Source: Pollutiaquabacter sp046052345 (GTDB lineage: Bacteria; Bacteroidota; Bacteroidia; AKYH767-A; 2013-40CM-41-45). Taken from it: 64,000 nucleotides of DNA. The notes beneath the pieces are model-generated. The model was not told the DNA's origin. It saw only the letters and a list, made by a program, of their open reading frames with translations, and ran no database searches. A program made the position numbers and the translations under genes. Positions 51,634-61,346 of the stretch are shown here, piece by piece (within the stretch, counting starts at the first letter, position 1; each line of letters opens with the position of its first letter). Location of the stretch: assembly GCA_046052345.1 (NCBI GenBank), contig JBJOMN010000032.1:56285-120284 (forward strand), read 5' to 3'.

Positions 51634-53286
51634 TCATCCGCCGTGTTCACGGACGACCCTGCTCAGCCATTTCAGCATGAAAAGTATGGCCAATGCAGCT
51701 GCCATGGTCAGGAGCAGATTGACCCAGAAAAAACCGGCCTTGTCATCGTAGCTGTCCCACAGGGAAGCCAGCACTCCTGAAAGCTTGTTACCGATGGAAG
51801 TGGCCAGCTGCCAACCGCCCATCATCAGCGCGGTAATACGCGGAGGGCTTAGTTTGGAGACGAGGGAAAGACCCATGGGGCTCAGGCAGAGTTCTCCCAG
51901 CGTAACGACAGCGTACGTGCTGATCAACCACCAGGCGGAGCTTTTAACAAGACCGTTTTCGCAGGATGAAACGGCACCGATCATCACCAACGTGGAAAGT
52001 GAAGTGATAAGCAGACCGAGGAAAATCTTTCCGGGTGTGGAGGGCTCCCTCTTCCGGATACGCAAGAAGGAGAAGAAGGCGATGACCAAAGGAGTGAACG
52101 CGACCACGAAGAAGGGATTGATGGACTGGAAGATCTCCGTGGAAACGAGATAGGTCTCGCTGCCCTCCTTCGGCAACCGGTCCTCCGGCACGTTCTTGAA
52201 ATAGGGCGGATAGGAGATTTCTTTTATAGTAATTCCATTACTGTCCTTGGCGGTCCGGAACTGATCATCAATGACCGGAAATGAATCCCTGGCGTATTTG
52301 ACATCCTGTACGATTCCGAAGGCACGGGCAGCAGGAACTACTTTCGCCGGCAATTCCCTGTCGGTATAGCTCTCCGCCCATGTCGTCAAGGCGGTACCGT
52401 TCTGTTTGAATACAGCCCAGAAAACGATGACGACGCCGTAGATGGCCAGCAGCGCTTTCACCGGTTTGCGGTCATCCGCATCCAGGCGGAACAGCAGCGT
52501 AATATAGAAAAGCACCACCGGGAGAGCGCCGAACAGGAAGGCGTCGGTCGAATCGGATCCGAATACATTACCGGGAATCATCCATCCAAGAAAACCGGCA
52601 ATGGCTGCAGGAAGCAGCACCCGTCCGAAAACGGAAGCGATACTCATGTCGCCGGGTTTGGAAGTCTGTCGGACATCCACATCCTTGTAGTGCCTGTTGC
52701 CCGCCCAGAAGACGATAACCCCCAGGAACATACCCACCCCGGCTGCCATGAAGGCTTCTCCCCAGCCAAACGTGTTACGCAAGTAGGCTGCGAAGAAATT
52801 ACACACGAATGCCCCCACGTTGATGCCCATATAGAATATACTGAAACCGGTGTCCTTCCTTTCCCTGTATCGCTCATCGTTGTAGAGGGCGCCCAGCAGA
52901 GTGGTGATGTTGGGCTTGAAGAAACCGTTTCCGATGATCATCAGGATCAGGGAAAGCATGAAAACGTCCATACCTGCTCCGGTCATCCCCATGTACCCCA
53001 AACCCATATACCCCAACCCCATGAGGATGCCTCCGATGGTGATAGCCGTACGGTAACCCAGCAACTTGTCGGCAAGCAGTCCGCCGATGAAAGGTGTCAG
53101 ATAGACCAGCGCAATGAAGGTGCCGTAAACGTCGGAAGCGTCCTTCTTGCTGAATGCCAGTCCGCCCTTTTCGGAATCGGTCATGTAGAGGAAAAAAATA
53201 CCGATCATCAGGTAATAGCCGAAACGCTCCCACATTTCAGTAAGGAACAGGTACGGGAGCCCTGCAGGATGTTTACGTTGCCGCAT
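51634..53286 (-). CDS. POT-family proton-coupled oligopeptide transporter
   Basis: A 550-residue major-facilitator protein. The E-x-x-E-R motif is seen in FLTEMWERFGYYLMIG near residue 17, with the expected proton-binding glutamates. FFKPNITTLLGALY and NVGAFVCNFFAAYLRN are other POT marks. It imports di- and tripeptides with protons. An insertion of about 85 residues between helices (around WAESYTDRELPAKVVPAARA, about 290-375) lengthens it beyond the usual 450-500. Start ATG at 53286. It converges with metK at a shared terminator. Confidence 0.93.
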   Translation of the reverse strand: MRQRKHPAGLPYLFLTEMWERFGYYLMIGIFFLYMTDSEKGGLAFSKKDASDVYGTFIALVYLTPFIGGLLADKLLGYRTAITIGGILMGLGYMGLGYMGMTGAGMDVFMLSLILMIIGNGFFKPNITTLLGALYNDERYRERKDTGFSIFYMGINVGAFVCNFFAAYLRNTFGWGEAFMAAGVGMFLGVIVFWAGNRHYKDVDVRQTSKPGDMSIASVFGRVLLPAAIAGFLGWMIPGNVFGSDSTDAFLFGALPVVLFYITLLFRLDADDRKPVKALLAIYGVVIVFWAVFKQNGTALTTWAESYTDRELPAKVVPAARAFGIVQDVKYARDSFPVIDDQFRTAKDSNGITIKEISYPPYFKNVPEDRLPKEGSETYLVSTEIFQSINPFFVVAFTPLVIAFFSFLRIRKREPSTPGKIFLGLLITSLSTLVMIGAVSSCENGLVKSSAWWLISTYAVVTLGELCLSPMGLSLVSKLSPPRITALMMGGWQLATSIGNKLSGVLASLWDSYDDKAGFFWVNLLLTMAAALAILFMLKWLSRVVREHGG

Positions 53287-53405
53287 GTTGAAACTTATTT
53301 TGTTGAGGGCTAAATATAGCAGTAATACGCATGAGAATCACTTCCGCCATCTTTCACGGTGACGGTGAATTCCAGTACCTTTCAAGCCTCTTTAAGATGA
53401 TCGGA

Positions 53406-54854
53406 ATGAAGCGCAACAGCATTTACCTTGCAGCCGGACCCTTGCTGGGGCTTTCGATTTATTCGCTGCTATCGGCCAACGGCTTAACCCATGCCATGGC
53501 ATCGACGGCAGCCGTTACCGCATGGATGGCGTGGTGGTGGGTGACGGAAGCGGCGGACCTCGGTGTAACGTCGCTGCTGCCGGTCGTCCTGTTCCCGGCA
53601 ACAGGGGTGCTCGACATGGCCACGGTATCCGGGCAGTATATGGAGCAGACGATTTTCCTGTTCATGGGTGGATTCTTCCTGGCCTATGCCATGGAGAAAT
53701 GGGGCCTGCATGAACGACTGGCCTATTCCATCATTCGAAGCACGGGCGGAACACCTGCCGGCGTGCTGGCGGGCGTGATGCTGACCACCTTCTTCATTTC
53801 CATGTGGATCTCCAACACGGCCACTACGATGCTCATGCTGACGGCAGTACTGGCGATCATCCGGCACGACCACCTGGAAGACGAACAAGGCAGGAAGTCC
53901 CTGGCCACCGGATTCCTGCTGGCACTGACCTACGCTGCCAGTATCGGAGGTTTGGCCACGATCGTCGGCACACCCACCAATATGATCCTGCTAGGATTCA
54001 CGGATAAGATGTATCCCGAAAACAACCCGATCACCTTTACGGGTTGGTTCAGGTTCGCATTCCCGTTTTCTTTGATATTGCTGGCAGCGCTTTATCTTCT
54101 GGTCCGCACACGCTATTTCCGTAAAGAGTGGAACAAACCGTTCAACCTTGGATTCGTACGGGAAAAGCTGCGTTCACTCGGACGGATGGGATATGAAGAA
54201 CGGTCGGTTGTGATCGTTTTCGTTTTCACGGTGACCGCATGGTTCACGCGGAACACGATCGATTTCGGGGCCGTGAAACTGAGGGGATGGAGCACGCTGC
54301 TGCCGAACGGTGAGATGATCAAGGACAGCACCGTGGCCATTCTGGCTTCACTGCTGCTCTTCCTGTGGCCGTCAAAAGGCAGGAAGGGGGTCAAGGTCCT
54401 GGCATGGAGCGACGTCCAGAAACTGCCGCTGCGCATACTGTTGCTTTTCGGCAGCGGATTCGCCATAGCCGAGGCGTTCCAGCGCAGCGGTCTGGCCGGC
54501 CGGATGGCGGTTGAGCTGGACATACTGCAAGGAATGCCGGCATGGGCCCTCACCCTCGGCATCGGCCTGCTTATCACCTTCATCAGTGAATTCGCTTCCA
54601 ATGTGGCCTGCATCCAGCTGATGCTGCCGGTACTTGCTCCGCTTGCCGTATCCCTTCATGCGGACCCCCTCTTATTGATGGTTCCGGCTACCCTTTCCGC
54701 TTCTTTCGGCTATATGATGCCGGTGGCAACAGCCCCTAATACGATCGTCTACGGAACCGGTCATGTACCGGCGAAAGAGATGATGCGCACTGGCCTTCGC
54801 CTCAACATCATCGCCATCCTACTCCTGACGGTCTACACCTATCTTTTCTACTGA
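53406..54854 (+). CDS. DASS/SLC13-family sodium-coupled anion or dicarboxylate transporter
   Basis: A 482-residue protein with about eleven to thirteen helices. The first Ser-Asn-Thr motif is in MWISNTATTMLMLTAV near residue 137. The second is a variant in EFASNVACIQLMLPVLAP near residue 397, and MPVATAPNTIVYGTG closes the fold. The family moves succinate, citrate or sulfate with sodium. The substrate cannot be told. ATG at 53406 is preferred (MKRNSIYLAAGP); the frame is open from 53331. It is divergent from the POT gene. Confidence 0.9.
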   Translation: MKRNSIYLAAGPLLGLSIYSLLSANGLTHAMASTAAVTAWMAWWWVTEAADLGVTSLLPVVLFPATGVLDMATVSGQYMEQTIFLFMGGFFLAYAMEKWGLHERLAYSIIRSTGGTPAGVLAGVMLTTFFISMWISNTATTMLMLTAVLAIIRHDHLEDEQGRKSLATGFLLALTYAASIGGLATIVGTPTNMILLGFTDKMYPENNPITFTGWFRFAFPFSLILLAALYLLVRTRYFRKEWNKPFNLGFVREKLRSLGRMGYEERSVVIVFVFTVTAWFTRNTIDFGAVKLRGWSTLLPNGEMIKDSTVAILASLLLFLWPSKGRKGVKVLAWSDVQKLPLRILLLFGSGFAIAEAFQRSGLAGRMAVELDILQGMPAWALTLGIGLLITFISEFASNVACIQLMLPVLAPLAVSLHADPLLLMVPATLSASFGYMMPVATAPNTIVYGTGHVPAKEMMRTGLRLNIIAILLLTVYTYLFY

Positions 54855-54859
54855 CCTTC

Positions 54860-54898
54860 GTCAGGTCAGGAAATTGATCCTGCCTGATTTCGTTTTTT
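54860..54898 (+). terminator. Terminator after the DASS gene
   Basis: TCAGGTCAGG at 54861-54870 pairs with CCTGCCTGA at 54879-54887, with one central mismatch, followed by seven T residues. Confidence 0.65.
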
Positions 54899-55045
54899 TC
54901 CGATCAGACCCGAAGCGGTTGACGTATGTCGTCTTTCCGGTTGACGCTTATCAGGTATCAAGGGACCGTATCAGCGTATCCTTGTAGCAGAAGTTCGCCA
55001 ACGGCCGAAACGGACTTCTGAAACCAAACTAAAAACTCAAACGTC

Positions 55046-55879
55046 ATGAAAAAGAAAATCATCGCAGCGGTCGTACTTGCCGGAGTGACCATCTATGCCT
55101 GCGAAAAAGAATCATTGTTCACCAGCGACAATCTTCCTGCAACCTCTTCTGAAAAATCGATCGGCTCCGGAGCGAACGACCAGAACGCACTGCAGTTACT
55201 CCGCCCGCACACCATCACCAAGGACGGAAACATCAGCACATTCTCTTATGACAAGAGCGCTGCTCTCTCCGCCATCGAAAGCCCGACCCGCAAGGACCTT
55301 TTCACGCGGGACGGCTCCGGCCGGGTTACGGAGCTCACAACCGTGATCCTCAATCCTGTGGCAGACAGAGGCACAGGACTCATGGAGAAGCGTACACGTT
55401 ATGTTTATCGGTATGCAGGAGAGGAGAATTATCCCCGCTCCGCGAAAGTCTACGAAACACCCGCAGGCAGCAATGAGGTCGCAGTTGCGAATGTCCGCTT
55501 CACATTCAGCGTCAAAGGTGTGAAAACGGGGGAATGGATCGAGGATCTGCGTAACGGAGAACAGACGGCTTATGAGTACTCCTACGACAACTACAACCGA
55601 CTTGTCACGGTGACCGGCATGCGGAACGGCGCTCGCATCTATTTCAGGCGTGTGACGGAATTCGGAAACGGTCTCAGTGCAACCGCCAAACTCGATGTAC
55701 TGGCATTTGAACCGGGAACCGGTCATCAACGCGGAAATCCTGTAGTAACGCTTACGGAAACACCTACCGAAAAGCTGACCATCAAATGCGAGTATACGCT
55801 GAACGACTACCACCAGCCTGTCCGGATCCTGGAACGGGACAATCTGGGACACTACAGCGAAACCACGATTGCCTACTGA
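55046..55879 (+). CDS. Lipoprotein, YD-repeat-like, first of two tandem paralogues
   Basis: A 277-residue protein with a lipoprotein signal (MKKKIIAAVVLAGVTIYAC, Cys about residue 19). After a low-complexity spacer, short repeats with the pattern YxYDxxxRLxxV (YSYDNYNRLVTV, FSYDKSAALSAI) appear, as in YD-repeat proteins. No catalytic motif is seen. The next gene (56187) has the same plan and the same closing pattern (Y-T-L-N-D/R ... TIAY or SRVTY), so the two are paralogues. Role unknown; both should be in the periplasm or at the outer membrane. Confidence 0.82.
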   Translation: MKKKIIAAVVLAGVTIYACEKESLFTSDNLPATSSEKSIGSGANDQNALQLLRPHTITKDGNISTFSYDKSAALSAIESPTRKDLFTRDGSGRVTELTTVILNPVADRGTGLMEKRTRYVYRYAGEENYPRSAKVYETPAGSNEVAVANVRFTFSVKGVKTGEWIEDLRNGEQTAYEYSYDNYNRLVTVTGMRNGARIYFRRVTEFGNGLSATAKLDVLAFEPGTGHQRGNPVVTLTETPTEKLTIKCEYTLNDYHQPVRILERDNLGHYSETTIAY

Positions 55880-55900
55880 TACGGCCTTGTTGCAATCGTG

Positions 55901-55937
55901 AAGAGGCTGCCTGTGTGGGGCAGCCTCTTTTTTTTAT
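55901..55937 (+). terminator. Intrinsic terminator after the 55046 lipoprotein gene
   Basis: AAGAGGCTGCC at 55901-55911 pairs with GGCAGCCTCTT at 55919-55929 around TGTGTGG, followed by seven T residues. Confidence 0.93.
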
Positions 55938-56186
55938 CCGCAGCACCGTAATAAAGGCATCCGTGTCAATTGCAGGATAACAGTACAGCGGTTCACTTAT
56001 GGATATTCAATCTTCCGGAGCTTCCATCAAGTCGTCCGCGAATCCCTGAACGGCTGCCGGCTATCCTCCAAAACCTGCCGCGCAATCGCTGCCGGTAGGC
56101 TTCGGATCGTTCTCGTCGTAAGATTGCTGTATGAACAACGACACACAATAATCAAAACGATCCAATAACCTCAAAAACCCGAAGCC
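55938..56186 (+). other. Intergenic region between the paralogous lipoprotein genes
   Basis: No gene is seen between the terminator and the ATG at 56187. The final 50 bases are A-rich. The last 30 bases (ACCTCAAAAACCCGAAGCC) resemble the sequence ahead of the first paralogue (ACTAAAAACTCAAACGTC). I see no exact promoter. Confidence 0.5.
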
Positions 56187-56954
56187 ATGAAAACAAAATT
56201 CGCCCTTATCGCCATCATCGCCGGAGCGGCCCTGATGGGATGCCAGAAGGAAGCCGAAATCGGCTCCATCGGTCAGCAAGAGGATATCCGTCAAGCACGG
56301 GTAACCGGTGTAAGGAATCCTGTAACCGTGACCACCGGTCGTACCGAACAGAAATTCATGTACGACAGTCAAGGGAAACTACAATCCATCGTTGCCGCCG
56401 GCCGCCTCCAGAAAAAATTCGATTATGACGGTGAGGGAAGACTTATCCGGTTGGCTCTGGCTGAATCCGGCGAGGAAATTCGTTTCCGCTATGATATCGG
56501 AACGCTGCCTGCCGATGCCATTCGCGTGAAGATTCATGCCAACGGGATGCAGGAAGAAGTATCGGATATCGTTTTCACTTTTGATGAATTCGAACGAAAA
56601 ACAAGCGAAATGGAAACGGAGCGCGCCACCGGCACTTACACTGAATTCATTTTCGAATACGATGAATTCGACCGACTGATGAGCACACAAAAGAACATCA
56701 ACGGCGAACTGTCCAGTCTGGTGCGGGCAGACGGTTTGAGCGACGGATTCAGCCATATTGCCGGTCTGGATGTCCTTGCTCTGGAACCCGGCTCCTCTCT
56801 GCAGATCGGCCTTCCGAACCGGCTGATGGTTGATGATGCAAGCGGCCACAATGAAATCGAATTCTCCTACACGCTCAACAGGCTGGAACAACCCGACATG
56901 ATCGCCGAAAGCACGAACGGACGTCGGTCGGTCAAATCGAGAGTCACCTACTGA
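56187..56954 (+). CDS. Lipoprotein, YD-repeat-like, second of two tandem paralogues
   Basis: A 255-residue protein with a lipoprotein signal (MKTKFALIAIIAGAALMGC, Cys about residue 19). Strand pairs of the YD type follow (FMYDSQGKLQSIV, FDYDGEGRLIRLAL, FEYDEFDRLMSTQ). The closing strand EIEFSYTLNRLEQP equals KCEYTLNDYHQP in the first paralogue. The protein is otherwise diverged. No catalytic residue set is recognisable. It is a duplicated gene, transcribed separately since a terminator stands between the copies. Confidence 0.82.
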   Translation: MKTKFALIAIIAGAALMGCQKEAEIGSIGQQEDIRQARVTGVRNPVTVTTGRTEQKFMYDSQGKLQSIVAAGRLQKKFDYDGEGRLIRLALAESGEEIRFRYDIGTLPADAIRVKIHANGMQEEVSDIVFTFDEFERKTSEMETERATGTYTEFIFEYDEFDRLMSTQKNINGELSSLVRADGLSDGFSHIAGLDVLALEPGSSLQIGLPNRLMVDDASGHNEIEFSYTLNRLEQPDMIAESTNGRRSVKSRVTY

Positions 56955-56973
56955 AACTCGATCAGCAATCAAT

Positions 56974-57008
56974 AAAAAAAAGGGGACCTGAGAAGGCCCC
57001 CTTTTTCA
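56974..57008. terminator. Terminator between convergent genes
   Basis: AAAAAGGGG and CCCCCTTTTT, with CCT/AGG inside, form a stem around GAGA. A and T runs on both sides allow function on both strands. Confidence 0.85.
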
Positions 57009-57029
57009 TTAAAAAGGTGAATTCGAGGC

Positions 57030-58487
57030 TTACTGCTCTGCCAACTTGATCAGCTTCTGCAGCAACTCAGGATCGTTGGGGCGTGTGGCATTCAAGTCGA
57101 CGATATCGCCTTTCTTGTCCATGATCATGTAACGAGGAATACTGTTGATCTGGTAATAGATGCATGCAGGAGACGACCAGTTACCGGGACTGATGACATT
57201 GACGCCCTGCATGTCAAGATCCTGCATCGCCTTGATCCAATTCTCTTTGCTCTGGTCGATGGATATATATAGAAAAACGATTGACTTCTGTTGCTTTTCA
57301 GTGAGCTGCTCGTGGAGCTGTTTCGATGCCGGCATCATCATACGGCACGGGCCGCACCAGCTGGCCCAGAAGTCGATGTAGACGACCTTGCCTTTGAAAT
57401 CAGAGAGACGGACCCGTTTTCCGTCTTTGTCCGTAAGCACAGGACCGTCAGCATCCGCGCCCTTCTTGACATCCGTAGAATCAGCCGCCCGTTTATACAC
57501 CACAAGCTTGCTTTCGTCGCACAAAGGATCTATCACCGGCAGATACGTCTTCTCCTTATCCGCTGCAGCCAACTCCTGCTTCATCTTTTTAAGGACGAAA
57601 GGAGACAGGTACATACAGTCCTCCTTCAGAAATCGTGCAATCCAATAACCGTACACACCGTCCCCGAAAAGTTCACGCGCCTTGACGGTTTTCCGCTCCG
57701 CAGAGACCGAATAATCCGTGAACTTCCGGAAACCGTTCTGTCGGGAGGTGTTGTAGATGACGTAATACTTGACGAAGTCGCGGTACGAGGTGCTGGCCAA
57801 AGAGGCGACGTCATCCGGATTCACCTTCGGGAGCTGTTCGAGCATGACCTCGGGCAACGGACTTACAGTTTGGATGTTCTTGTCGCTGTTTGCACGGATG
57901 ATCGGATATGCCAGCAACAGGGTCCAGTACCGGTAGTCCGTCTCCGTTTTCATGAAATTCCGGAAACCTTCGGAAGTATTGCTCCAGGCGGTGTCCGACC
58001 TGAGGAAATCGAGTTGGCGCTTCCTTGCAGCGAACAGGGACATCTCATAGGCATCGACGGCCCCTTCCTTCATCTTTGCAAACTGCAGACTATCGTTGAA
58101 ATCCTCGGCGAAAGTGCGGTAGAAGGACCTGAAGATACGGTTGGCGGATCCGAGCTGACCGTCGAGGTACATCTGCGTTACAGGACCTGTCGCGTCAAGA
58201 GTCAGGTCGAGCGCAGCGGCGGGCTCGGCGTAGAAAGAGTATCGCTGTTCACCGACCCGCAAATCAATGCTGCCGGGAGCACTGATACGAAGCCGGAAAA
58301 ATGCGGCTCCCTGTTTCAATTCGGAAGTGTTCTCTTCAAGGCTTATACCAAGACGGTTCCGGTCGATAAGCGCAGTAACGGATCCGGGACCTTCGCCTGT
58401 ATAGCGCACGTTGAGTGAAAAATCGCTCTGCGCCGAAGCGTCCAATGCGAAGCAGAGGAGAATGAAACGTATGAATTTCATTTTCAT
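57030..58487 (-). CDS. Periplasmic thioredoxin-like (TlpA/ResA-type) protein with a large N-terminal domain
   Basis: A 485-residue protein. A signal peptide (MKMKFIRFILLCFALDASAQ) leads to a domain of about 330 residues of unknown type. Then comes a TlpA-like thioredoxin domain (about 355-485) with the active site WCGPC in FWASWCGPCRMMMPAS. It would reduce or exchange disulfides outside the inner membrane. Such AhpC/TSA-type fusions are numerous in Bacteroidota. ATG at 58487 is used; the longer frame runs into the der region without a signal peptide. Confidence 0.9.
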   Translation of the reverse strand: MKMKFIRFILLCFALDASAQSDFSLNVRYTGEGPGSVTALIDRNRLGISLEENTSELKQGAAFFRLRISAPGSIDLRVGEQRYSFYAEPAAALDLTLDATGPVTQMYLDGQLGSANRIFRSFYRTFAEDFNDSLQFAKMKEGAVDAYEMSLFAARKRQLDFLRSDTAWSNTSEGFRNFMKTETDYRYWTLLLAYPIIRANSDKNIQTVSPLPEVMLEQLPKVNPDDVASLASTSYRDFVKYYVIYNTSRQNGFRKFTDYSVSAERKTVKARELFGDGVYGYWIARFLKEDCMYLSPFVLKKMKQELAAADKEKTYLPVIDPLCDESKLVVYKRAADSTDVKKGADADGPVLTDKDGKRVRLSDFKGKVVYIDFWASWCGPCRMMMPASKQLHEQLTEKQQKSIVFLYISIDQSKENWIKAMQDLDMQGVNVISPGNWSSPACIYYQINSIPRYMIMDKKGDIVDLNATRPNDPELLQKLIKLAEQ

Positions 58488-58524
58488 GTGGCTGTTCGTT
58501 TGTTGCCTGAGACTAAACCGGCCG

Positions 58525-59838
58525 TTACTCCTTCCCTTTGGCACGGAAATGCACTTGAACCGGAACTCCTGAGAAATCGAACTGCTCACGCAGTTTGTTT
58601 TCGAGGAAGCGGCGGTAAGACTCGTTGATGTACTGCGGAAGATTGCAAAAGAAGGCGAACTGAGGTGTCCTGGTAGGAAGCTGGGTTACGTATTTGATCT
58701 TCACATACTTCCCCTTGATGGCAGGTGGAGGATAATTCTCGATGATAGGGAGGAAAAAATCGTTCAGCTGAGAGGTCTTGATCTTCTTGGTCCTGTTCTC
58801 ATACACATGCACAGCTTCTTCCAACGCCTTGAAGACACGCTGTTTCTCCAGCACGGAGGTGAAGACGACCGGAACATCCGTGAACGGAGCGATCTTGGCG
58901 TGAATATAGTCGGTGAATTTCTTCACGGAGGAATTATCCTTCTCCATCAGGTCCCATTTGTTCACGATGATCACTACGCCTTTCTGGTTCTTCTCGATGA
59001 GGCGGAAGATGGCCATGTCCTGAGCGTGAATCCCTTTTTCGGCATCTATCATGAAGATACATACATCACAGTCCTCGATGGCACGGACGGAACGAAGCAC
59101 TGAATAGTATTCAAGGTCCTCGGAAACACGCGCCTTTCGACGTAATCCGGCGGTATCCACCAGGTAGAAATCGTGACCATACTTGTTATACCGCTGGTGT
59201 ATCGTATCTCGGGTGGTACCGGCGACCGGTGTCACGATGCTCCGCTCCTCCCCGATCAGCATGTTCAAAAGGGAGGACTTGCCGACATTGGGTTGCCCCA
59301 CGATGGCGAATTTTGGAATGTCCTCTTCATAGGCATCCGTCTCTTTCGGCAAGGCCCTGACGAGCTCATCCAGCAGTTCGCCGGTACCGGCTCCGGAGAT
59401 GGCGGAAATGCAATGGGGCTCGCCAATTCCGAAAGAGTAAAACTCCGCAGCATCATGGGCCCGCTGTCCGTGATCCACCTTGTTGACGACCAGGAACACT
59501 TTCTTGCCGGACTTGCGCAGCAGCAGCGCAACCGCATCGTCAAGGTCGGTGATTCCGGACTCCACGTCGACCACGAAAAGGACCAGGTCCGATTCCTGAA
59601 TGGCAATCTCCACCTGACGGCGGATCTCACCTTCAAATACGTCGTCGGATCCTCGCACGTATCCGCCGGTATCGATGACACTGAACTTGCGACCGTTCCA
59701 TTCGGCATGGCCGTAGTGTCGGTCGCGTGTGACGCCGCTTTGCTCGTCCACAATGGCTTTCCGGGATTCCGTAAGCCGGTTGAAAAGAGTGGATTTCCCC
59801 ACATTGGGACGGCCTACGATGGCGACGATGTTGGACAC
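58525..59838 (-). CDS. der: Ribosome biogenesis GTPase Der
   Basis: A 437-residue double GTPase that acts in 50S assembly. There are two G domains in tandem, with P-loops GRPNVGKST near residue 9 and GQPNVGKSS near 183. The NKVD and NKWD specificity motifs and a C-terminal KH-like domain (about 350-437; FFLPIIENYPPPAIKGKYVK) are present. Start GTG at 59838, where the conserved SNIVAIVGRP begins; an upstream open frame to 59928 is not part of the family. A minus-strand -7 box lies 18 bases ahead. Confidence 0.95.
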   Translation of the reverse strand: MSNIVAIVGRPNVGKSTLFNRLTESRKAIVDEQSGVTRDRHYGHAEWNGRKFSVIDTGGYVRGSDDVFEGEIRRQVEIAIQESDLVLFVVDVESGITDLDDAVALLLRKSGKKVFLVVNKVDHGQRAHDAAEFYSFGIGEPHCISAISGAGTGELLDELVRALPKETDAYEEDIPKFAIVGQPNVGKSSLLNMLIGEERSIVTPVAGTTRDTIHQRYNKYGHDFYLVDTAGLRRKARVSEDLEYYSVLRSVRAIEDCDVCIFMIDAEKGIHAQDMAIFRLIEKNQKGVVIIVNKWDLMEKDNSSVKKFTDYIHAKIAPFTDVPVVFTSVLEKQRVFKALEEAVHVYENRTKKIKTSQLNDFFLPIIENYPPPAIKGKYVKIKYVTQLPTRTPQFAFFCNLPQYINESYRRFLENKLREQFDFSGVPVQVHFRAKGKE

Positions 59839-59855
59839 GATAGCAGTATTTACAG

Positions 59856-59863
59856 CAAATTTA
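59856..59863 (-). promoter_or_regulatory. -7 box (TAAATTTG) of der
   Basis: On the minus strand this reads TAAATTTG, a full match, 17 bases ahead of the GTG start at 59838. This supports the short start over the 59928 ATG. Confidence 0.6.
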
Positions 59864-59968
59864 ACCAAATAATAGCACCAAGGGGCCTTACGGCGACACC
59901 CGCGTTGCCTTTTATTCCCTACTTTCAACTCCTGAAAAAACCACTGCTTCTCTGAAAAAACTCATCAT

Positions 59969-61282
59969 ATGAAAAGAAAACTACTGTTATCGATCTCCGT
60001 CGGCCTGCTATGCCTTTCCGCGTCCGCCCAATGGTCCACCGGCACCCTTACCCAAGGAGGACGGTCCGGTCTTGCCGCGGCAACGGCCGGCAATAAAGCC
60101 ATCTTCGCCGGAGGCATCGGGATGATCAGTATCCCGCCCGGAGTCTATGACGCGTACGATGCTTCATCCGGACTTTGGACCGGTGGCAGCATCTCGAACG
60201 GAAGGTTCAATCTTGCCGCCGCTTCCACGGGAACTTGGGCCCTGTTCGCCGGCGGTCAGAATGCATGGATTTTAGTCGTGTACGACAATGTCGATTTCTA
60301 CAGAGGCTCCCTTAACCAATGGAGCAGTTCGTTCGCCTTGTCCGCACCACGGGCATGGCTGGCCGGAGCAGGTATCGGCAGCAAGATCGTCTTTGCCGGG
60401 GGCGAGGATCCCTTCAACGGGAGCTACTCCGCCAAAGCGGACATCTTCGACACATTGACACAGCAATGGACATCTTCCAACATATCTGCGCAGCGATCAC
60501 GCCTTGCCGGCGCAGCAGCCGGCACGAAAGTCGTCTTTGCCGGCGGTGAAAGCAGCGCGGGCCCCTCGAATGTCGTGGACATCTACGATGTCGTCAGCGG
60601 AACTTGGACGACTGCAACGCTTTCCGAAGCCAGAAGCGGAGTGGCGGCCGCAGCGCTCGGCAATCGCATATACATTGCGGGCGGCCTGAACGGAAGCGGA
60701 TTACCCTCCAAGCGCGTGGACATCTACGACGTGTCGAACGGAACATGGAGCATTGATTCCCTCTCACAGGCCCGCACTTTCCTGTCTGCGGGAACTTCCG
60801 GCAACCTGGTACTCTTTGCGGGAGGAGCAAATTCAACGGGAACAGCTGCCTATACGACCGTTGACATCCTGGACACCATCACGGGAACATGGACCGTCAC
60901 GAACCTTTCGTCAGGACGGTCACTGGCTGCAGCGACATCCGTCGGAGACAAATTCATCATCGCAGGAGGAGTGAACAGCGCCGGCATGCCTCTGAACAGC
61001 GCGGAGATCTATACGGCTATCGGCACAGGGATTACGCCTGTTCACGAAGCAAAGACGGTAAGCATCTATCCTATTCCCTCTTCCAAGGGCATCCTCAGGA
61101 TCCAGTCGGATATCGAAATCGAACACCTGGACATCCTCAGCGTCACGGGTGCTGCTGCATACTTCCGGTATGAAGCGGCCTCAGGCACCGTCGACCTGAG
61201 CAGTGAAGCGAATGGAATCTACCTGCTAAAGGCCGTCCGCAAGGACGGTGTAACGGAAACCCTTCGGATCATCAAGGGGTAA
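59969..61282 (+). CDS. Kelch-type beta-propeller protein with T9SS sorting domain
   Basis: A 437-residue secreted protein. A signal peptide (MKRKLLLSISVGLLCLSASAQ) is followed by about seven Kelch-like repeats of roughly 48 residues (pattern FAGG...VDIYD...GTWT, for example VFAGGESS, NVVDIYDVVSGTWT). Then comes a type IX C-terminal sorting domain of about 75 residues (VSIYPIPSSKGILRIQ ... GIYLLKAVRKDG). The propeller probably binds glycan or protein at the surface; the partner is unknown. Start ATG at 59969. The acr3 gene follows after 64 bases. Confidence 0.9.
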   Translation: MKRKLLLSISVGLLCLSASAQWSTGTLTQGGRSGLAAATAGNKAIFAGGIGMISIPPGVYDAYDASSGLWTGGSISNGRFNLAAASTGTWALFAGGQNAWILVVYDNVDFYRGSLNQWSSSFALSAPRAWLAGAGIGSKIVFAGGEDPFNGSYSAKADIFDTLTQQWTSSNISAQRSRLAGAAAGTKVVFAGGESSAGPSNVVDIYDVVSGTWTTATLSEARSGVAAAALGNRIYIAGGLNGSGLPSKRVDIYDVSNGTWSIDSLSQARTFLSAGTSGNLVLFAGGANSTGTAAYTTVDILDTITGTWTVTNLSSGRSLAAATSVGDKFIIAGGVNSAGMPLNSAEIYTAIGTGITPVHEAKTVSIYPIPSSKGILRIQSDIEIEHLDILSVTGAAAYFRYEAASGTVDLSSEANGIYLLKAVRKDGVTETLRIIKG

Positions 61283-61346
61283 TGTTTGATTTGCTTTCAC
61301 GTAAAAATCTCTGACCAGAACCGTAAACGGAAAAACCGGCCCCACG

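Noticed and set aside
54593..54640. A broken second SNT motif (Ser-Asn-Val) in the DASS transporter
   Set aside because: Val at this position is also seen in other members of the SLC13 family, so it is not a clear loss of function.
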